Origin: Bradyrhizobium roseum
Lineage (GTDB): Bacteria; Pseudomonadota; Alphaproteobacteria; Rhizobiales; Xanthobacteraceae
Direction of reading: 5' to 3'
Assembly: GCF_030413175.1 (NCBI RefSeq)
Contig: NZ_CP129212.1
Span: 1,054,001 to 1,118,000, forward strand
Length of the DNA: 64,000 nt
Under the pieces are notes generated by a model that saw only the letters and a list, made by a program, of their open reading frames with translations, ran no database searches and was not told where the DNA came from. Position numbers and translations under genes: made by a program. Every line of letters starts with the position of its first letter. Position 1 is the first letter of the stretch. Positions 63,297-64,000 of this stretch are shown piece by piece.

Positions 63297-64000
63297 TCAG
63301 CCTTTCTCGGGCTGTTTCGCGATCCGCTCCAGCAGCTTCTTGATCTCGCGATTCTGCTCGCCCTGGCCGTCGGCCCATTCGCGGATCATCTGCTGCTCGG
63401 TGCGCATATGCGCGACCAGTCCCTGGATGGCCTCGGCGAGGTTGGCCATCGCGGCGGTGGTGCTTCGCCCGCCGCCGCTGTCCTCGAGCACCGTGCGGAT
63501 CCGGTCCAGCGCATGTTGCAGTTCGCCGCCGAGGGCGGCGCCGCCATCGCCATACTCGCGCACGGTGGAGGCGAGCCAGTCCTCCAGATCGGTGTAGAAG
63601 CGGTTCTGCGCCTGGCTCGACTGCAGGTCGAGAAAGCCCAGGATCAGGGAGCCGGCGAGGCCGAACAGCGAGGACGAGAACGAAATGCCCATGCCGCCGA
63701 GCGGCGCGGCCAGGCCGTCTTTCAGGGTATCGAACAGGGCGCCGGAATCGCCGCCGACCTTCAAGCCGTCGATCACCTTGCCGACGGAGCCGACGGTTTC
63801 GATCAGGCCCCAGAAGGTGCCGAGCAGGCCGAGAAAGACCAGCAGGCCCGTCATGTAGCGGGAAATATCACGCGCTTCGTCAAGTCGCGTCGCGATCGAA
63901 TCGAGCAGATGCCGCATGGTCTGCTGGGAGATCGACATCCGCCCCGAGCGCTCGACGCCGAGGATCGCGGCCATCGGCGCCAGCAGGGTGGGCCGCCGCT
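63297..64000 (-). CDS. MotA/TolQ/ExbB-like proton channel protein (partial)
   Basis: The visible 234 codons are open at the right window edge, so the N-terminus is missing. A helix pair ('YMTGLLVFLGLLGTFWGLIETVGSVGKVIDGL' and 'GMGISFSSSLFGLAGSLILGFLDLQ') resembles the MotA/TolQ/ExbB channel helices. The C-terminal part is soluble with a coiled coil. It precedes the MotB/OmpA-like gene by about 80 bp in the same direction. Confidence 0.8.
   Translation of the reverse strand, partial: RRPTLLAPMAAILGVERSGRMSISQQTMRHLLDSIATRLDEARDISRYMTGLLVFLGLLGTFWGLIETVGSVGKVIDGLKVGGDSGALFDTLKDGLAAPLGGMGISFSSSLFGLAGSLILGFLDLQSSQAQNRFYTDLEDWLASTVREYGDGGAALGGELQHALDRIRTVLEDSGGGRSTTAAMANLAEAIQGLVAHMRTEQQMIREWADGQGEQNREIKKLLERIAKQPEKG

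Noticed and set aside
62187..64000. Zorya-type defence system
   Set aside because: Only the MotA/MotB-like architecture is shared; no helicase or nuclease partner is seen, and such pairs also exist as housekeeping envelope motors.

Overview
The window looks like chromosomal DNA of a GC-rich alphaproteobacterium of the Nitrobacteraceae, most likely Bradyrhizobium or a close relative. The basis is family content (DUF2849, DUF934, DUF1192, DUF1465, DUF2865, DUF459 and DUF883 proteins, a fused CysNC), heavy GC/C-ending codon use, and short intergenic palindromes built on 'ccggggcg' or 'gggcttgaccc' cores. The assignment is inferred from protein features only; no database search was run.

Region 1 (1-15.9 kb) is accessory and scarred. 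After a TetR regulator, an O-methyltransferase and an NmrA-like protein comes a 3' half-copy of tRNA-Arg(CCG), an AT-richer PAS histidine kinase and a frameshifted IS1182-type transposase remnant. An apparently complete catabolic module follows (4.9-9.5 kb): a palindromic operator candidate, phytanoyl-CoA-dioxygenase-like protein, acetoacetate-decarboxylase-like protein, branched-chain-amino-acid-type solute-binding protein, short-chain dehydrogenase and a convergent IclR regulator. Debris comes next: a DsbD-N-like protein, 5'-truncated DUF1223 and glutathione S-transferase fragments meeting head to head, a chemoreceptor-like sensor without its signalling half, a DUF1353 lipoprotein, a truncated tyrosine recombinase reading into a second tRNA-Arg 3' fragment, and a small excisionase-like HTH protein.

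Region 2 (15.9-23.3 kb) is envelope and stress housekeeping: holin-like and DUF883 membrane proteins, AI-2E-family transporter, L,D-transpeptidase, DUF2865 protein, a 53-residue membrane peptide, CsbD and malate synthase G.

Region 3 (23.3-35.1 kb) is a complete assimilatory sulfate cluster. cysD-cysNC runs left and cysG-DUF2849-cysI-DUF934-cysH-sulfate binding protein-cysT-cysW-cysA runs right, from a shared promoter region holding a 54-bp near-perfect inverted repeat. Together they import sulfate, activate it to APS (and PAPS), reduce it to sulfite and sulfide, and make the siroheme the reductase needs.

Region 4 (35-47.5 kb) holds a CAP-domain lipoprotein, an overlapping patatin-bdhA pair, a TauE exporter, an antitoxin with a frameshifted ParE toxin, a Wzx-type flippase, a second DsbD-N-like protein, YqgE, a TauD-type dioxygenase, two divergent SDRs, a CsbD-like protein and an intact IS1182-family element.

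Region 5 (47.5-64 kb) holds a DUF459 protein, a lytic transglycosylase, galU, two cyclic-di-GMP proteins (one diguanylate cyclase, one EAL protein with a degenerate GGDEF), a quinone oxidoreductase, DUF1192, a candidate small RNA with anti-Shine-Dalgarno-like motifs, DUF1465, rpmE, an MsbA-type ABC exporter and a MotB/MotA-like pair that runs off the right edge.

I did not find a clearly new defence or biosynthetic system. The best candidates for undescribed biology are the IclR-flanked catabolic module, the long inverted repeat between the sulfur operons and the candidate small RNA at 58.6 kb.
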